Source of the DNA: Algoriphagus terrigena DSM 22685
GTDB lineage: Bacteria > Bacteroidota > Bacteroidia > Cytophagales > Cyclobacteriaceae
NCBI RefSeq assembly: GCF_000429445.1
Contig: NZ_AUBW01000027.1
Location: forward strand, 1 to 64,000
Direction of reading: 5' to 3'
Length of the DNA: 64,000 nucleotides
Positions within the stretch are counted from its first letter, which is position 1; each line of letters opens with the position of its first letter. This document shows, one piece after another, positions 35,379 to 43,619 of the stretch. The translations under genes were made by a program, and so were the position numbers. The notes under the pieces were generated by a model. That model saw only the letters and a list, made by a program, of their open reading frames with translations. It did not search any database and was not told where the DNA came from.

Positions 35379-36863
35379 ATGTATAATCGAATTTATAAAA
35401 ACTACTATACGCTACTCTTTCTGGTACTGGGAGTATTCTATCTCTTTGGATTTATATCAATGAAAGTGGAATCTCCGCCGCAAAAAACGACCCCGCCTAA
35501 TGTTATCTTCGTGCTGGCGGATCAATGGCGATCGGACGCGGTGGGATATGCGGGAAACAAAGATGTTATTACACCAAATTTGGACAGACTGGCCAAAGAG
35601 AGTTTGGTTTTTGAAAATACGGTCACAGTAATGGCCGTATGTGCACCTTGGAGAGCAAGCTTTTTGACCGGGCAATACCCACTCACCAACGGCGTTTTTT
35701 ACAACGACAAGCCTCTTCCCAATGAAGCCCTGACGCTTGCTGAGATCTACAAAGAGAAGGGTTACAAGACTGGATATATAGGAAAGTGGCATCTGAATGG
35801 CCACGGAAGAGGTGAACATGCATTCAGCGCCAGGGATAAGCCGGTGCCGAAGGATCGTAGACAGGGATTCGACTATTGGAAAGTAAGGGAAGTAACGCAC
35901 GATTATAACAACTCTTTTTATTTTGATGAGAATGATGAGAAGCAAACCTGGGAAGGTTACGACGCGTTTCCCCAGACGGACAGCGCCATCTCATACATCA
36001 GAAAAAACAAGGATAATCCCTTTCTGATCATGCTTTCATGGGGGCCTCCCCACAACCCTTATCATACGGCCCCGGAAGAATACAGGAAGCTATATGATCC
36101 GGCCAAGATTGCGCTGAGGCAAAACGTACCCGAGGAATTTCAGGACAGTGCAAGGCAAATCATTGCTGACTACTATGCCCACATCACCGCTTTGGACAAG
36201 GCGATGGGTGACCTTCTGAAAGCGGTAGAAGAGGAGGGCTTATCGGACAACACCATCATTGTATTTACCTCAGAACATGGAGACATGTTGCTGTCCAAGG
36301 GTGTTTTGCGAAAGCAGCGGCCTTATGACGAATCCATCAAAGTCCCTATGTTAATTAGGTACCCCGAAAAGCTTTCAAAGCCGCGCAATATCACCGGCCC
36401 GATAAATACACCCGACTTGCTTCCTACTTTGCTTGGGCTTAGCGGGATTGCTGTACCGAAATCTGTAGAGGGCGAAGATTTCTCAAAGCCCCTGATTCAA
36501 GGCAAGGATATCTCCAACGATGGCGCACTGATTATGCTGCCTGTTCCATTCCATGAATGGCAGTTTATGAACGGGGGCAGAGAATTTAGGGGGATCCGAT
36601 CTGACAGATATACCTATGTGAAAGACTTGGCTGGCCCATGGCTTTTATTCGACAACCAAACAGACCCTTTTCAGCAAAACAATCTGGTAGGATTGCCTCA
36701 GTTCAAAGATCTACAGGGCACCATGGAAAAAGTGCTTCAGTCTATGCTGAAGAAAACAAACGATAAGTTTTTGCCTGCCGATTACTATATGACGAAATGG
36801 AACTACTTATATGACAATAAAGACAGTCTCAGAAATGAGAATTATTTGCAGGTAAATAGATGA
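35379..36863 (+). CDS. Formylglycine-dependent sulfatase
   Basis: The 494-residue enzyme has an N-terminal anchor or signal (LLFLVLGVFYLFGFIS, about 12-28), metal ligand region PNVIFVLADQWRSDAVGYAG, and the canonical CAPWRASFLTG motif with Cys88 as formylglycine precursor. GYIGKWHLNG, HGDMLLSKGVLRKQ and the C-terminal RGIRSDRYTYVKDL are typical of the arylsulfatase family S1. It differs clearly from the preceding sulfatase, so two different sulfate positions are probably cleaved. It is the last gene of the operon before a strong terminator. Confidence 0.94.
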   Translation: MYNRIYKNYYTLLFLVLGVFYLFGFISMKVESPPQKTTPPNVIFVLADQWRSDAVGYAGNKDVITPNLDRLAKESLVFENTVTVMAVCAPWRASFLTGQYPLTNGVFYNDKPLPNEALTLAEIYKEKGYKTGYIGKWHLNGHGRGEHAFSARDKPVPKDRRQGFDYWKVREVTHDYNNSFYFDENDEKQTWEGYDAFPQTDSAISYIRKNKDNPFLIMLSWGPPHNPYHTAPEEYRKLYDPAKIALRQNVPEEFQDSARQIIADYYAHITALDKAMGDLLKAVEEEGLSDNTIIVFTSEHGDMLLSKGVLRKQRPYDESIKVPMLIRYPEKLSKPRNITGPINTPDLLPTLLGLSGIAVPKSVEGEDFSKPLIQGKDISNDGALIMLPVPFHEWQFMNGGREFRGIRSDRYTYVKDLAGPWLLFDNQTDPFQQNNLVGLPQFKDLQGTMEKVLQSMLKKTNDKFLPADYYMTKWNYLYDNKDSLRNENYLQVNR

Positions 36864-36981
36864 CGCTTAGCGGACTATCAGCGTCAATCAATCAAATTAA
36901 CGTCCATACTTCACTCGTCTTCTGATTGGTATGGTGTTGAACTAGTCTGCTATACCGATCGGATTATCAGCCGTGAAGGAT

Positions 36982-37022
36982 AGACCTCGTTGAAACCAGT
37001 TTTGACGAGGTCTTTCCTTTTT
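36982..37022 (+). terminator. Rho-independent terminator of the sulfatase operon
   Basis: AGACCTCGT (36982-36990) pairs with ACGAGGTCT (37005-37013), followed by TTCCTTTTTTG. Confidence 0.85.
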
Positions 37023-37191
37023 TGAAATTTGTTCGGTGGACTGGACTGATATTGACATTGTCGGAAAAAACCACATCCTGTCCATCACCAACAAAAACCT
37101 TCAAAGCCCGCTAGACAGTTTGGCCAAAATCACTATTTTGCTCTCGCGACAGGGCAAGAATCCTTCGGCAAATGAGGTACAGACGGAATAG
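37006..37191 (+). pseudogene. Gene remnant (LDSLAKITILLSRQGKNPS)
   Basis: An open stretch with no ATG encodes VDWTDIDIVGKNHILSIT and then LDSLAKITILLSRQGKNPS before a stop at 37189-37191. The second part is about three-quarters identical in DNA to 63407-63474 (LNSLDEIINLVSGQGRSPS). The conserved peptide implies both are relics of one protein family that I do not recognise. Confidence 0.5.
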
Positions 37192-37241
37192 GGACTGAAG
37201 GAGTTTTGTAACCAGAATTGTTGCATACTACTTTTTTGACA

Positions 37242-37730
37242 ATGTTTACATACAAAGAATTCACAAGACAATTTAGAATTCAAACAGAATCTCTTGCATA
37301 TCAAAGGCAGTTTGATTTGGCACTTTTGGTTTGCAAAAGGCTTTTCTGTGACTATCAAAAATTTTCGGAAGTCAATAACTGGGGAGATTCTGAATTGGTT
37401 CTTGACACAATTAGATTCATAGAGCAGTTTGGAGACGAAAAAATTGACCCAGTTCTATTGCAATCTAAAATCAATCAAATTGAATCAATAACACCGGACA
37501 TTGAAAATTTCGAAGATGCTAGTTATGCCTTGAATTGTTGTGTTGCAGTAGCTGAGACTTTAGAGTTTCTTGCAGATCGGAAAGCAGAACATATTTATTC
37601 CGTTGGAATATGTCTGACTGATACGATTGATTTTAAAATCCAAGAGGAAGATGATTTAACAGACGAGGAGATTGACGACAATACTGACATGATTTCGGCA
37701 CGGGAGTTTTTGTTGGAGATGTCCCGATAA
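37242..37730 (+). CDS. DUF416 family protein
   Basis: 162 residues from the ATG at 37242 (MFTYKEFTRQFRIQ). Features are SLAYQRQFDLALLVCKRLFC and YQKFSEVNNWGDSELVLDTI, then TPDIENFEDASYALNCCVAV, which match DUF416 (YjaG type): soluble, all-helical, function unknown. AT-rich. It is followed after a palindromic linker by the GrpB gene; both look like recently acquired single genes. Confidence 0.8.
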   Translation: MFTYKEFTRQFRIQTESLAYQRQFDLALLVCKRLFCDYQKFSEVNNWGDSELVLDTIRFIEQFGDEKIDPVLLQSKINQIESITPDIENFEDASYALNCCVAVAETLEFLADRKAEHIYSVGICLTDTIDFKIQEEDDLTDEEIDDNTDMISAREFLLEMSR

Positions 37731-37800
37731 CGGCGTACAACAACTATGTTTGTGTGGCTCTTAAAGCCAAATACGGGGTCGCTATTGTACACCCTTTTCA
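37728..37800. repeat. Palindromic linker between DUF416 and GrpB genes
   Basis: GGCGTACAACAAC (37733-37745) and GCTATTGTACACC (37781-37793) form imperfect arms about 35 bp apart. The layout (single gene, then a folded linker) resembles integron attC sites, but the spacing and core are not convincing. Confidence 0.35.
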
Positions 37801-37810
37801 GAAAAATAGA

Positions 37811-38350
37811 ATGCTAATCGAGAAATACACATCAAAATGGATGAAGGATTTTGAAGATCTAAAACGCGAAATTGAAAGCGGATTGAGGGGACTTGACTAT
37901 CGTATAGAACACGTTGGAAGTACTGCTGTATCAAATTTGGACGCCAAGCCAATTATTGATATTGACATTGTTTATGATAACGAGTCTGAATTTGGGAAGG
38001 TAAAAACCGGATTAATCAAACTCGGATACTATCATAATGGAGATCAGGGGATTAAAAAGAGAGAAGTGTTTAAACGAGGCGAATATTCATCGAACGGTTT
38101 GTTAGATTCAATTCCTCACCACCTGTACGTTTGTCCAAAGGATAGCGAGCCTTTAAAAAGACACATCCTGATGCGGGATTTTTTAAGAAAAAATGATTGG
38201 GCTAGAATTAAGTATCAGGACATGAAATATGAACTGGCTGAAAAAGCAAACCAGGATAAAAGACTTTATGCAGAGATGAAAGAATTGACTGTTAACGGCT
38301 TTATTGACGAGATTATCGAGAAAGAAAAAGTGAACTCACCAAATGTATAA
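37811..38350 (+). CDS. GrpB (UPF0157) family, nucleotidyltransferase-like protein
   Basis: 179 residues from the ATG at 37811 (MLIEKYTSKWMKDFEDLK). IEHVGSTAVSNLDAKPIIDI is the GrpB signature; it contains the G-S-x(n)-D-x-D pattern of the minimal nucleotidyltransferase fold (HVGSTAV, DIDIVYD). The rest (LDSIPHHLYVCPKDSEPLKR, RDFLRKNDWARIKYQDMKYE) is also typical. Substrate unknown. The frame is open upstream into the linker but without gene character. Confidence 0.9.
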   Translation: MLIEKYTSKWMKDFEDLKREIESGLRGLDYRIEHVGSTAVSNLDAKPIIDIDIVYDNESEFGKVKTGLIKLGYYHNGDQGIKKREVFKRGEYSSNGLLDSIPHHLYVCPKDSEPLKRHILMRDFLRKNDWARIKYQDMKYELAEKANQDKRLYAEMKELTVNGFIDEIIEKEKVNSPNV

Positions 38351-38456
38351 GTGAGGGCGTGGATGTCAAGGTAAAACGTTTCATCTCGGCACCAGTATCT
38401 TCGTTGTCCTGCTTCTCTATCGATTCGTATCGGTGCTGCACTATTTACAATCAACC

Positions 38457-38584
38457 ACCATCTCCGTTCCTCGGCACCGGCCGTTTTTTCCAATCAATAT
38501 CTCTGCGCCGAGGTTGGCATACTGAAACCCTTCTTTCCTGGGGTTGAAACCCCAGGCTATGGCATCGGCCGTACCTACGGCACG
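38457..38584. repeat. REP-like module with CCTGGGGTT-GA-AACCCCAGG palindrome, copy 1
   Basis: Shares TCGGCAC.GGCCGTTTTTTCCA-type sequence, TGCGCCGAGGTTG, the 20-bp near-perfect palindrome (38537-38556), and ATCGGCCGTACCTACGGCAC with 41689-41813. A relative at 39765-39860 has a different palindrome, CCCAGGGT-TGC-ACCCTGGG (39837-39855), at the same place. Confidence 0.8.
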
Positions 38585-38657
38585 CTTTGATGTGGTCCCT
38601 AAGCCGTATCAGACATATAGCGAATACAAAAAAGTACCAGACACAATCGACGAAGGT

Positions 38658-38880
38658 AGGGCCCTGCAGGAGGACAAACCGTTAGGAAACAGCCCGGTGG
38701 GCTGTTTTAGGTTTGGGCCAGGTTGCAGGGAGGGGAGATCCACCTGTTTTTAGGTTTTCAGCAGCGGCAAAAATCCAATCGCCCACTCACATTGGATGAA
38801 TAACAAACCACCACCGATTGGAAGTAAAGACTGAGGCCCGAAGCTTTTGGGTTACTTTTTGGCTTTCAAAAAGTGACAAC
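38658..38880. repeat. Dispersed hairpin repeat, copy B
   Basis: AGGGCCCTGCAGGAGGACAA onward matches 39274 onward (offset 616 bp) up to CCACCTGTTT. It contains the hairpin AACAGCCC-GGT-GGGCTGTT (38688-38706) and ends with stem ACTTTTTG-GCTTT-CAAAAAGT (38854-38874). Confidence 0.85.
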
Positions 38881-39273
38881 TCAAAAAAAATCCGAAGCCT
38901 CAGATCCTGCCAACGGGGCCGGAGGACTTGTTTTGGGATAGTCGAAGGCCTCCATCTCCTTTCCTCGACATCGACATCCACATACTCAACATATTCCTGC
39001 GCCGAGGCAAATCACGGATACCCACATTTACTTGGGGTTAAAATCGAGCATGACCTACTGTATGATATCCATGCATAAATTTCCTCCATGCGAGATTCCA
39101 TGTGACCATTAGATATCAATCAAACATCACATGAAACCCCAGGCTACAAATATTCCGCTCCTACGGAGCTCGTCCGCCTTCTTAGTTTTTGGCCTCTTAA
39201 TCCAAATGATAGGCTAAGATTTTTCATTCGTAAGCGAAATATAGGTCGATACCCCGACGTATTCGGCTACGGA

Positions 39274-39663
39274 AGGGCCCTGCAGGAGGACAAACCGTTA
39301 GGAAACAGCCCGGTGGGCTGTTTTAGGTTTGGGCCAGGTTGCAGGGAGGGGAGATCCACCTGTTTAACCCTATTTTGCATTAGGTTTCGTAGTGAGGGTA
39401 GTAATTGCAATAAAATCAGGCTGTTTGGAGACTGAGTCATAGCACCGCTATGATGAAGTCGAAAATAGCAACGTAGTGACTGATTTTGAAGCAATTACTG
39501 GCCGTAATAGAATTGCTAATGCATAATGCGGGTTTAGGGTTTGGAGCAGGACGAAAAATCCAATCGTCCACCAATACCTGTCCGGCAGAAAACACCACCG
39601 ATTGGAAGTAAAGACTGAGGCCCGAAGCTTTTGGGTTACTTTTTGGCTTTCAAAAAGTGACAA
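39274..39663. repeat. Dispersed hairpin repeat, copy C, interrupted by a MITE
   Basis: Same as copy B from 39274 to 39365, then interrupted by the element at 39367-39532, then resuming GGGTTTGGAGCAGGACG and the shared CCGATTGGAAGTAAAGACTG to the stem at 39638-39658. Hairpin AACAGCCC-GGT-GGGCTGTT is at 39304-39322. Confidence 0.85.
39363..39536. mobile_element. MITE-like palindromic element with TTTA target duplication
   Basis: The element runs from ACCC (39367) to GGG (39532) and is bounded by TTTA at 39363-39366 and 39533-39536. Its ends are imperfect inverted repeats of about 44 bp, sharing ACCC, TGCATTAG and AGTAATTGC with the complement of the other end. The core is also palindromic (AAAATCAG ... 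CTGATTTT, then TCATAGC-ACC-GCTATGA in the centre). It has no coding capacity. Copies A and B of the host repeat lack it, which shows the empty site. Confidence 0.8.
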
Positions 39664-40002
39664 CGGAAAAAATCTATCCACAGCGCTAAATTTTGAGAAG
39701 GAGGCCATATTCCGTTGTCCTGCTTCTCCAGAAGCTGGACTATTTACCAATCAAAGATCATCTCCGTACCTCGGCATGGGATCCGGCGTACCTTGAAATG
39801 TCTGCGCCGAGGTTGAAAAATATTTTCAACCGTTTCCCCAGGGTTGCACCCTGGGCTATTCACAGTTGGACTCCTTCAGAGTCCATTCATCGGGACTATC
39901 GCTTCAGGGCCAGACTCCAACTCCTGGCCCTTGACAGACACAAATCCTCGCTTTGTAAAGAATCTTTTCCTTGCCAGTCATTGGGAAAATCGTCTATTGG
40001 AT

Positions 40003-40023
40003 ATATCTTAGTTACTAAGATAT
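40003..40023. promoter_or_regulatory. Perfect MarR-type operator
   Basis: ATATCTTAG-TTA-CTAAGATAT is a perfect 9-bp inverted repeat ending 17 bp before the marR ATG, with the TTAG..CTAA core common in MarR operators. Autoregulation of the marR-arr-reductase operon is the simplest reading. Confidence 0.8.
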
Positions 40024-40040
40024 CTTCAAAAGACTATCAG

Positions 40041-40493
40041 ATGGATGACAACAGCATCATTGAATCGAGAAAACTGAGCCAGCAATACGCGTATGCCTCC
40101 CTTCAAATGCACGAAGCGATTGCCAGGAAGGCCGGCTTTTCTGGTACTGACCATAAGTATTTAGGTTTCCTGCTGCAAAAGGGCAAGTTGACAGCCGGTG
40201 ACCTTGCTGAGTTGTCCGGGCTAACCACCGGTGCCGTAACCGGGCTGATCAACAGGTTTGAAAAAAAGGGCCTTGTAAAAAGGGAGTACGACGAAAGCGA
40301 CAGACGGAAGGTTCTGATAGTCGCAGATTACGAAAAAATAGTAAAGATACTTGAGCCTTTCTACAGGCAGTTTCGAGAAGAATCCGAGAAATTGTTAGCC
40401 ACATTTTCGGCAGGCGAAATTGCAACTATTCAGTCATTCTTGTTAAAAGGCATTTCACTGATGAAAGCAACCCACAATAAATTCAAAGAATAA
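40041..40493 (+). CDS. MarR family transcriptional regulator
   Basis: 150 residues from the ATG at 40041 (MDDNSIIESRKLSQQYAYAS); the frame is open to 39693 but that part is repeat DNA. The winged helix-turn-helix is at about 45-110: HKYLGFLLQKGKLTAGDLAE, LSGLTTGAVTGLINRFEKKG, and the wing LVKREYDESDRRKVLI. Helical ends form the dimer. A perfect palindrome lies just upstream. Two resistance-type genes follow closely on the same strand, so it probably represses them and responds to a small molecule. Confidence 0.93.
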   Translation: MDDNSIIESRKLSQQYAYASLQMHEAIARKAGFSGTDHKYLGFLLQKGKLTAGDLAELSGLTTGAVTGLINRFEKKGLVKREYDESDRRKVLIVADYEKIVKILEPFYRQFREESEKLLATFSAGEIATIQSFLLKGISLMKATHNKFKE

Positions 40494-40516
40494 AAAGGAC
40501 TAAAAAACAGGGTGAC

Positions 40517-40939
40517 ATGAATGATAAAGATGATATTCTTGATACTGGGCCGTTTTATCACGGAACAAAAGCAGATTTGAAAATTGGTGATCTGCTAACA
40601 CCGGGGTTTAAATCGAATTACCATCCTGATGTGACGATGAATCACATTTATTTTACGGCCCTGCCCAATGGTGCAGCAGGTCTGGCTGCTGAATTGGCGC
40701 CTGGTGACGGCCGTCCGCGTATCTATATGGTTGAACCAACCGGAAGCTTTGAAAACGACCCGAATGTCACTGACAAAAAATTTCCCGGTAACCCAACACG
40801 ATCCTATCGCAGTAAGGAGCCTTTAAAAATAGTTGGCGAAGTAACAGACTGGACAAGACTCACACCCGATGAACTTAAAACTTGGCAGGAAAATCTGGCA
40901 AAATTAAAAGCAAACCCGAACGCTATAATTATTAACTGA
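40517..40939 (+). CDS. arr: Rifampin ADP-ribosyltransferase
   Basis: The 140-residue protein has the Arr pattern: FYHGTKADLKIGDLLTPGFK, NHIYFTALPNGAAGLAAELA, RPRIYMVEPTGSFENDPNVT and FPGNPTRSYRSKEPLKIVGE, with the conserved HGT, YF and ADP-ribosyl-type acidic end (VTDWTRLTPDEL). Arr enzymes inactivate rifamycins by transferring ADP-ribose from NAD to the C23 hydroxyl. Full length compared with the family (about 140). It is 23 bp after marR. Resistance in this organism is predicted, not shown. Confidence 0.95.
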   Translation: MNDKDDILDTGPFYHGTKADLKIGDLLTPGFKSNYHPDVTMNHIYFTALPNGAAGLAAELAPGDGRPRIYMVEPTGSFENDPNVTDKKFPGNPTRSYRSKEPLKIVGEVTDWTRLTPDELKTWQENLAKLKANPNAIIIN

Positions 40940-40993
40940 AGCATTGACTGACTTCAGCCGATGATAAGCAGCGCACTAAACCTGAATGAAACT

Positions 40994-41605
40994 ATGAACG
41001 AAAGAAAAGTAACAGCTGGATTAGCGGTGTCTCTTGACGGGTACTCAGCCGGTCATAATCAGAGCTTTGAAAAGCCGTTTGGAGATAATTTCGACTCAGA
41101 ATTGCTTGATCGATGGATGTTTGCCGAGCCGGAAAAGCATAGGCATAAAAAGGAAATAGATGCTATCCTCGATGCGGGTGCTTTTATAATGGGCAGTAAC
41201 ATGTATGGTCCGAAGGACAGACGAGAGAACGTGGATTGGAAAGGGTGGTGGGGTAGCAATCCTCCATACCATGCTCCGGTTTTTGTGCTTTCCCACACAG
41301 AACGTGCGCCGATAGAAATGGACGGAGGAACGACATTTTATTTTGTAACCGACGGGATCGAGTCGGCGATTAAAAAGGCAAAGCAGGCAGCAGGTGATCG
41401 GAATGTAAAGATCATGGGAGGAGCAAATACGGTCAATCAGTATTTGGCAGCTGGTCTCATCGATGAATTGTGGCTGCATATAGTGCCTGTTACGATCGGT
41501 TCGGGAACCCGCCTTTTTGAAGGCATGCCAAGTCTTAACCTTGAACCGATTGAGGTAAGTGGTACAAGCATGGTGACACATATCAGATACAAAGTCTTGA
41601 AATGA
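40994..41605 (+). CDS. DHFR-like reductase (RibD C-terminal domain family)
   Basis: 203 residues from the ATG at 40994 (MNERKVTAGLAVSLDGYSAG). It has the NADPH-binding reductase fold: VSLDGYSAG, AFIMGSNMYGP, APVFVLSHTERAPI, VKIMGGANTVNQYLAAGLID and ELWLHIVPVTIGSGTRLFEG. These stand-alone proteins are close to RibD reductase but are not housekeeping riboflavin enzymes; substrates are unknown. It is 54 bp after arr and under the same MarR operator. Confidence 0.88.
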   Translation: MNERKVTAGLAVSLDGYSAGHNQSFEKPFGDNFDSELLDRWMFAEPEKHRHKKEIDAILDAGAFIMGSNMYGPKDRRENVDWKGWWGSNPPYHAPVFVLSHTERAPIEMDGGTTFYFVTDGIESAIKKAKQAAGDRNVKIMGGANTVNQYLAAGLIDELWLHIVPVTIGSGTRLFEGMPSLNLEPIEVSGTSMVTHIRYKVLK

Positions 41606-41963
41606 GATTTTGTTGTTCACGTTGACAGGGCGGTTTTAGCGAGCAGCCAGCCTGTAGGCCGGAGCTCACGCTACTCGACATTTGTATTCAACTCCTTCTC
41701 GGCACCTGCCGTTTTTTCCAATCCAAATCCCTGCGCCGAGGTTGAAATATCTGATCCACATTTGCCTGGGGTTGAAACCCCAGGCTATGGTATCGGCCGT
41801 ACCTACGGCACGCGTTCGCCCACTCTGGGTCATGACGTCAAATCCCGCCCTTTGGCGGAAACAAATCCCAATTCAGATAGGCGCTTGGGCTGACGCAAAC
41901 CTGTCCGCCTGTGGTGGAAGCGGGTCGGCGTCCGGCCTCGCGGGGAGAAGCTTTTTTGCGGCT
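41606..41963. repeat. Intergenic with REP-like module, copy 2
   Basis: 41689-41813 repeats 38457-38584, with the palindrome CCTGGGGTT-GA-AACCCCAGG at 41765-41784. No gene. It separates the convergent reductase and serine hydrolase genes. Confidence 0.75.
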
Positions 41964-43607
41964 CTATCGACCCCCCGCTTTTTTTAACAGACGATAGCGA
42001 GGACTTGACTCATCTGTCAAGTCAAGGATAAGATCATAGACACCGGCCTCTACCTTGATATTTTCTCCATTCATCTCCAAGACACCATCCCCCTTGGTGT
42101 CGCCATAGTTGATATTCCAGTCATTGTTTAGCCTGAATTTGATCTCACCCTTTTCGAGAGCAATATCTTTCAATATCCAAAGTCCTTTTCTGACGCTGTC
42201 TTCGGAAAACTTAAGGTCCGGTAAGGAGTCATCCCATCCCTTTGGCGTGGCACTTCCAACCAAACCCCAAGAAGACGCTATCCTTTTTCCGACCATCTTT
42301 CGGGATCCCAGACTGATGGTGATCTCGGAAAAGACGCCGTTTTCGTCTGAGGCAAACTCGAGGATTGCATCCGCTTCTTCATGGAAAAAGACAGTCTCCC
42401 CGGTGGCAATGACCGGTTGTTTTCCCTGACCCGACACTTCTACCGCCAGCCTGCCGGCTAACACAGAAGTATGGATCATCCTTGGTGGCTCCTGAACCGA
42501 AAATACCCCGACAAACTTCTTCAAATCAGCATCTTTCAGTTTCACCTCTCTGACCGGTTCGAAAACCTTGCCGCTCAGGATGTCAATGATCCTTCCGGTG
42601 AGAAATTCGGTATTGGCATTTTCATGGTTGTTTAAGATAATGACGCAGATATCGTCTTCGGGGATCATGGCAAAATTGCTCCTGAAACCCGCCGCACCGC
42701 CACTGTGGGAAATCACTTTACTTTTGAGAGAGTCCTGTCTCAGTTGCCAGCCGTAGCCATATCCTTTGTTTGTCTTGCTGGGATTGAAGGCTATATCCTG
42801 TGAGATTTTGCTGATAATCCGAGAGGACCTAAAACCCCTGTAGTACTTGTACAGGTCACCAACCGTCGAATAGATCGATCCCGCAGCATAGGGGCCTGTT
42901 GAGTCGTATAAGGAAGCTTTTTCTTTGATTTCCTCGGTGAAGACATGATAGGCGGTGACCTTTTCAGGGCTCGGGAGATTCTTGAAATCAAATCCACTGG
43001 CTGACATCCCCAACGGACTGAAGATGTGTTTTCTTACAGCTTCCTCATAACTCACCCCGGTAACCTTCGCGATGATATATCCCAGCAACTGATAGCCTCC
43101 GTTGCAATAGGACCAGCCCTCACCCGGCGCAAAATTGACCGTGTTTTTCCCAAATCGCTCCACGCGATAGGATTCGGTCTCCCGGGCATTGGGATCATCA
43201 GTAGTATCATTGATACCGGAAGTATGGGTAAGCAGATGTTCAAGGGTGATGTTGTCGCCGTTTGGAAAGGCGGGATAGAACTTACTCAAGCGATCATCCA
43301 GCGACAACTTCCCCTGTTCGATCAGGATAAAGATCATCGAAGACGTGAAAGTCTTAGTGATGGAATAGATCTGAAAAATGCCGCTGGAATCATTCGCTTT
43401 CTTATTCTCAAAGTCGGCGTAGCCGTAACCTTTCTTCAGTAGAATCTGACCCTTTTGGGCTACCAGAACGGTCCCGTTAAACTTGTTCAGGCCTTCCTGC
43501 CGGACAAGAAAGGAATCGATGTCCTGGATTTTTGAAGAATCGTTTTTTTGGGCATAAGAGTACAGGGCCAGCCCGGAAGCCAGCAGCATCAGCAGTAGAA
43601 ATTTCAT
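41964..43607 (-). CDS. Serine hydrolase (beta-lactamase/PBP-like) with C-terminal domain
   Basis: The 547-residue protein has a signal peptide (LLLMLLASGLALYSYAQ). Residues about 28-350 are a class C beta-lactamase-like domain: nucleophile Ser82 in SITK (S-x-x-K, with Lys85), Tyr167 in YCN (Y-x-N) and an HSGG third motif near residue 298. A DUF3471-like segment and a beta-rich C-terminal domain (about 440-545) follow. Family members act as peptidases or esterases on peptidoglycan-derived or other peptides; true beta-lactamase activity is uncertain. It is 12 bp downstream of a LytTR regulator gene and probably cotranscribed with it. Confidence 0.88.
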   Translation of the reverse strand: MKFLLLMLLASGLALYSYAQKNDSSKIQDIDSFLVRQEGLNKFNGTVLVAQKGQILLKKGYGYADFENKKANDSSGIFQIYSITKTFTSSMIFILIEQGKLSLDDRLSKFYPAFPNGDNITLEHLLTHTSGINDTTDDPNARETESYRVERFGKNTVNFAPGEGWSYCNGGYQLLGYIIAKVTGVSYEEAVRKHIFSPLGMSASGFDFKNLPSPEKVTAYHVFTEEIKEKASLYDSTGPYAAGSIYSTVGDLYKYYRGFRSSRIISKISQDIAFNPSKTNKGYGYGWQLRQDSLKSKVISHSGGAAGFRSNFAMIPEDDICVIILNNHENANTEFLTGRIIDILSGKVFEPVREVKLKDADLKKFVGVFSVQEPPRMIHTSVLAGRLAVEVSGQGKQPVIATGETVFFHEEADAILEFASDENGVFSEITISLGSRKMVGKRIASSWGLVGSATPKGWDDSLPDLKFSEDSVRKGLWILKDIALEKGEIKFRLNNDWNINYGDTKGDGVLEMNGENIKVEAGVYDLILDLTDESSPRYRLLKKAGGR

Positions 43608-43619
43608 GATGTAAGTTGT

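Larger units (their letters stand above)
38351..40002. other. 1.65-kb repeat nest without genes
   Basis: Only repeats were found: GTTGTCCTGCTTCTC pieces (38402, 39714), a CTCGGCAC...GCGCCGAGG module with the GGGGTTGAAACCCC palindrome (38457-38584; relatives at 39765-39860 and 41689-41813), hairpin-repeat copies B and C, GCTCC-TAC-GGAGC, and a 166-bp MITE-like element. Confidence 0.75.

Noticed and set aside
39693..40040. N-terminal extension of the MarR protein by 116 codons
   Set aside because: The extension is translated repeat DNA and covers the operator; the protein starts properly at 40041.
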